DNA from: Lachnospiraceae bacterium
GTDB taxonomy: Bacteria; Bacillota; Clostridia; Lachnospirales; Lachnospiraceae
Length of the DNA stretch: 64,000 bases
Direction: 5' to 3'
NCBI GenBank assembly: GCA_014804795.1
Contig: JAAUZC010000041.1
Coordinates: forward strand, 1-64,000
Shown here: piece after piece, positions 61,124 through 64,000 of the stretch
Numbering within the stretch: the first letter of the stretch is position 1
Layout: each line of letters begins with the position of its first letter
Made by a program: the position numbers and the translations under genes
Notes under the pieces: generated by a model
What the model was told of the DNA's origin: nothing
What the model saw: only the letters and a program-made list of their open reading frames with translations
Database searches by the model: none

Positions 61124-62320
61124 GTGTCCCCAATTATAAAGTTTAAAGATGAAGCTGGAAATAATTATCCAGAATGGACAATACAAAAAGTAAAAGATCT
61201 TTTTGAAATTACTAGAGGATGTGTTTTAGCTGCTGATAATGTTAAAATAAGCAAGGGTCAAACACATCCATACCCTGTTTATTCCTCGCAAACAAAAAAC
61301 AATGGATTAATGGGATATTATGATAAATATCTTTATGAAAATGCTATTACATGGACTACAGATGGTGCAAATGCTGGAACTGTCAATTTTAGAGAAGGAA
61401 AATTTTATTGCACTAATGTTTGTGGTGTATTATTAAATAAAGATGGTTATGCAAATAAATGTATTGCTGAAATAATTGGCTGTATAAGCAAACGATATGT
61501 TTCATATGTGGGGAATCCGAAATTGATGAATAATGTAATGTCTGAAATTTCAATTTTAATACCCTGTCTCAAAGAGCAAGAGAAAATAGCATCTTTCTTA
61601 ACAAGTATAGATAACTTAATCTCTACTCAGGAATCCAACATCTCAATCCTAGAGACATATAATAGAGGACTGATTTCTAAAATTTTAAATCAAGAAATCA
61701 GATTTAAAGATACTGATGGGAATGATTACTCTGGTTGGTCTGAAAAAACATTTGATGAATTGGCTGATTATAAAAAAGGACCTTTTGGAAGTGCCCTAAA
61801 AAAAGAAATATTCGTTCCTAAATCCAATACCACAAAAAAGGTATATGAACAACAACATGCTATAGAAAAGGATTGTAGCATAGAAAGATATTTTATTACT
61901 AATGAATACTACGAAAAAATGAAATCTTTTTCTGTTAAAAAAGGCGATATAATTGTTTCTTGTGCTGGAACTATTGGAGAAATTTATGTTTTACCATCAA
62001 ATACAGAAGATGGAATCATAAATCAAGCACTAATGAGAGTAAGAATAAACAATAAAATCATAAACCAAAAATTTTTCATTACTATTTTTGATAACATGAT
62101 TTCAACTAAAGGTAAAAAACTCAGCAATGGTTCTGCATTAAAAAATATACCACCTTTTGCTGATTTGAAAAAGCAAATTACTTTAGTTCCCTGCCTTGAA
62201 GAGCAGGAAAAAATCTCCAATTTCCTTACATCCTTAGACAATGTATTACAGGAAGAAAAGAATTACCTCGAATATTTAAAAACACTCAAAAAAGGACTTC
62301 TGCAACAGATGTTTGTATAG
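61124..62320 (+). CDS. Inverted, promoterless hsdS' (silent specificity cassette)
   Basis: A 398-codon open frame from GTG encoding SPIIKFKDEAGNNYPEWTIQ and two TRDs different from those of hsdS, ending in the same spacer-type sequence (CLEEQEKISNFLTSLDNV) and KKGLLQQMFV. No ribosome site precedes the GTG and no promoter points into it; homology to hsdS starts right at this point. It therefore looks like a reservoir of TRDs to be joined to the expressed start by inversion at the 17-bp or 44-bp repeats. The reading frame is intact, which argues for use rather than decay. Confidence 0.88.
   Translation: MSPIIKFKDEAGNNYPEWTIQKVKDLFEITRGCVLAADNVKISKGQTHPYPVYSSQTKNNGLMGYYDKYLYENAITWTTDGANAGTVNFREGKFYCTNVCGVLLNKDGYANKCIAEIIGCISKRYVSYVGNPKLMNNVMSEISILIPCLKEQEKIASFLTSIDNLISTQESNISILETYNRGLISKILNQEIRFKDTDGNDYSGWSEKTFDELADYKKGPFGSALKKEIFVPKSNTTKKVYEQQHAIEKDCSIERYFITNEYYEKMKSFSVKKGDIIVSCAGTIGEIYVLPSNTEDGIINQALMRVRINNKIINQKFFITIFDNMISTKGKKLSNGSALKNIPPFADLKKQITLVPCLEEQEKISNFLTSLDNVLQEEKNYLEYLKTLKKGLLQQMFV
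61125..61141 (+). repeat. 17-bp inverted repeat at the shared start, copy in hsdS'
   Basis: TGTCCCCAATTATAAAG, the partner of 59993-60009 in inverted orientation. The two copies bracket about 1.1 kb containing the hsdS start, the recombinase and its promoter. Confidence 0.95.
61628..61671 (+). repeat. 44-bp inverted repeat between TRDs, copy in hsdS'
   Basis: Partner of 59364-59407, perfectly complementary over 44 bases (from CAGGAATCC to AGAGGACT). Recombination between the two would exchange TRD1 segments while leaving TRD2 in place. Confidence 0.95.
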
Positions 62321-62324
62321 AAAG

Positions 62325-62353
62325 AGAGTGCTACTGATAAATGGTAGCACTCA
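62325..62353 (+). terminator. Terminator-like hairpin of hsdS', left copy of a 29-bp direct repeat
   Basis: GAGTGCTAC and GTAGCACTC form a 9-bp stem just after the hsdS' stop codon. The 29-base sequence recurs in the same orientation at 63971-63999 on the far side of the IS element, so it appears to have been duplicated when the element inserted. Confidence 0.8.
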
Positions 62354-63839
62354 CAGACTGTAGACAAAGAGGCTCTGGGAAATCGCTCCCAGAGCCATTT
62401 TTCTTTTATCAACCGGATTTTGTCACAAATTAAATCTTTTGATAAGTTTTCTTTCTCTAAAAGCCCCCACTTTGCCTTGATCTTTGCCAGCTTTTTCAGA
62501 TTCATGCAGGCAAATGTAAGCCCGGCTTTCATTTCCATACGGGCTTTCCCAAACATCTGCGTGTAACGAAATCCATGATTCTCTTTTGCGCTCCCAAAGA
62601 TTCGTTCTATCGTTTCTTTTCTATGGGAATATAACTCCTTCATCCCACGGGTATGGCGGATATCTTCACAGATCTCCATATAGGGTTCCCAGATATGGCG
62701 TGTTACTACCTTTACATGATCCTTACTCTGTGTGCATTGTGCAAGGCAGGGGCAGCATGCGCAGATATGGCCGCAGCTCTTGTATTCGCGGTATCCCTCC
62801 CGGTTGGTCGTGTGATAGGTCAGGACATGATCGTTTGGGCAGATATAGCAGTCATAATACTCATCATAAACATACTCATACTTTTTAAAGTAACCTTCTT
62901 TGGTCATAGGGCGTTTGTATGGCATGAGCGGTCTGATGCCCGCATCGATCAGAAGCTTTACTATACCAGGGGTCTTGTATGCGGCATCTGCTGTCAGTGT
63001 TTCTATCCCCATATCTTTTATCTTATCGTACAGAACCTTAAAAGTCCTGCTGTCGTGCTGGTTGCCGGGATGTACGCTGTAACCCAGGATCCACCCGTTT
63101 TTGTCACATGTGCTGCCTGTACCGCGTAGGCAAATACATTTTTATGTTCCCCTTTGCGGAACCATCCGCTTTCAGGATCGGAAATGCTCGCCTTGACCGT
63201 TTTTTCTTCCCCTCCGCTGCTCCCGCCGGATGGCGTGTCATCATCGCTGCCATCTTTTTCCTTCAATGGACGTTTCCCATGTGCTTCACGGTCTTCGTTG
63301 ATCTCTTTTTTCAGCAGGTCTTCAAAAAACAGGGCCTCTTCATGGGCGATACGTTTCTGCATCTTTTTATTGTTAGCCCTTGCTTTTACGTGGGTCGCAT
63401 CTACAAAGACTTCCCTGGGATCTATCAGTCTAAATTTATAACATTCCTGCAGTATATGCGAAAATATCTGTTCAAAGAGGTCCGTATCCTTAAAACGGCG
63501 GGTATAGTTTTTCCCAAATGTTGAAAAATGGGGGGTCCTGTCCATCATTTCAAGACCAAGGAACCACTGGTACGCTACATTGACTTCGATCTCCTTAACT
63601 GTCTGGCGCATACTTTTAATGCCATACAGGTATTGGATAAACGGGATCTTTATCAGCATAACGGGATCCATGCTCGGGCGGCCGCTGTCAGGACTGTACC
63701 TGTCCGCCACAAGGCCATAGATAAAGTTCCAGTCAATAGCTTTATCAATGATCCTGAGAAGATGATCCTGTGGAACCAGGTCATCCATACAGAACATCTG
63801 GATCTGTTCTCTTTTCTTATCAGCATTCTGAGTCATCAT
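62351..63839 (-). pseudogene. Frameshifted IS1182-like DDE transposase
   Basis: The gene is broken near 63109-63112: the first frame runs to GEHKNVFAYAVQAAHVT and then loses homology, whereas after removing two bases (a duplicated TG on the plus strand) the frame reads CDKNGWILGYSVHPGNQHDS and continues into IETLTADAAYKTPG. Acidic catalytic residues are in VFVDATHVKA, LTADAAYK and ETIERIFGSAKENHG. Near the 3' end the frame runs out of the element without a stop, whereas the +1 frame ends GAISQSLFVYSL with a TGA at 62351-62353, hinting at a second shift. AAGGCGG before the ATG at 63839 supports that start over one at 63869. Probably inactive. Confidence 0.85.
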
Positions 63840-63970
63840 AGAAGTATACCGCCTTTTTGATACTTCCATTATACCAGAAAACAGCTGAAAAGTCCTGAAA
63901 ACATGGGATTTCCCAGCTGATTTAAAGAGAAAAATCCGAGACTGCCGCCTCGGACTTTGTCTACAGTCTG
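62354..63970 (-). mobile_element. IS1182-family-like insertion sequence
   Basis: A 1617-bp element bounded by perfect 16-bp terminal inverted repeats CAGACTGTAGACAAAG (62354-62369 and the complement at 63955-63970) and flanked by a 29-bp direct repeat that is itself a hairpin. It carries one transposase gene on the minus strand. Family placement rests on the transposase; IS1182-type elements are known for palindromic targets and long, variable duplications. Just inside the left end lies a GGCTCTGGGA...TCCCAGAGCC hairpin, likely the element's own terminator. Confidence 0.9.
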
Positions 63971-63999
63971 AGAGTGCTACTGATAAATGGTAGCACTCA
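63971..63999 (+). repeat. Right copy of the 29-bp direct repeat flanking the IS
   Basis: Identical to 62325-62353 and in the same orientation. Because the loop (TGATAAATG) is not symmetric, the two copies are a true direct repeat and not part of the element's inverted ends. It was probably the original terminator position of hsdS' before insertion. Confidence 0.85.
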
Positions 64000-64000
64000 T

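Noticed and set aside
62653-63129. 158-codon plus-strand frame inside the IS element
   Set aside because: Antisense shadow of the transposase; no support for a second IS gene.
57664-64000. Whole right end as an integrative element with attachment sites
   Set aside because: No tRNA gene, conjugation genes or flanking att repeats are seen; the recombinase is better explained by the inverted hsdS copies.

Overview
The window looks like chromosome of a Gram-positive anaerobe of the Clostridia, most likely family Lachnospiraceae. The basis is the gene content (pyruvate phosphate dikinase, ThrE-type split exporter, PF06541 membrane proteins, DUF815 ATPase, T-box control, folE-HD-folP-folBK cluster), strong AGGAGG ribosome sites, a class A RNase P RNA and moderate base composition. 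I cannot name the genus.

Layout. 1-4975: start of an unseen gene, a long AT/pyrimidine-rich spacer, ppdK and a two-gene threonine/serine-exporter-like pair. 5068-8895: an ABC-F ATPase with a promoter-proximal hairpin, a HAD phosphatase, a membrane protein and a small acidic protein. 8949-15537: polyphosphate kinase, Ppx/GppA-HD phosphatase, DUF815 ATPase and pheA, with palindromic tandem repeats before the DUF815 gene. 15607-21504: a DUF5050 gene with repeated leader hairpins, then the folate operon folC-folE-HD-folP-folBK. 21506-26992: PH-like protein, pyrBI, nitroreductase and a three-gene ABC importer preceded by a tryptophan-type T-box (about 27167-27455). 27675-33481: AGCS amino acid symporter, PF06541 protein, YlmH and two G3E metal-handling GTPases, one with a very His-rich insert. 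33634-36035: secreted trypsin-like lipoprotein, rnpB and a YhfC-like membrane protein whose 3' end lies in a large cruciform. 36087-43748: nucleoside kinase with TGS-like domain, then dgt-dnaG-rpoD-trmK-nif3. 43892-53262: an orphan gene with a sigma-28-like promoter, a P-II-like gene, potABC, acylphosphatase, HAD, ptsHI, HAD and the detached potD. 53383-57663: cutC, a lysophospholipase-like hydrolase, bcp, and a divergent MerR-TipAS/YitT pair.

From about 57700 to the end the base composition becomes visibly AT-richer and the content accessory: an XRE regulator, a 29-residue hydrophobic peptide, and a phase-variable type I restriction specificity locus (hsdS, tyrosine recombinase, inverted promoterless hsdS'). 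The window closes with an IS1182-like element carrying a frameshifted transposase and flanked by 29-bp direct repeats of a terminator hairpin.

Two things stand out. First, the hsdS locus has paired inverted repeats (17 bp at the start of the shared coding region, 44 bp between the target-recognition domains) placed so that inversion would switch or shuffle DNA specificities. Second, a dispersed long-hairpin repeat lies directly upstream of at least six genes, its 3' arm running into the Shine-Dalgarno of the following gene; three tandem copies precede dnaG. hsdM and hsdR are not in the window.
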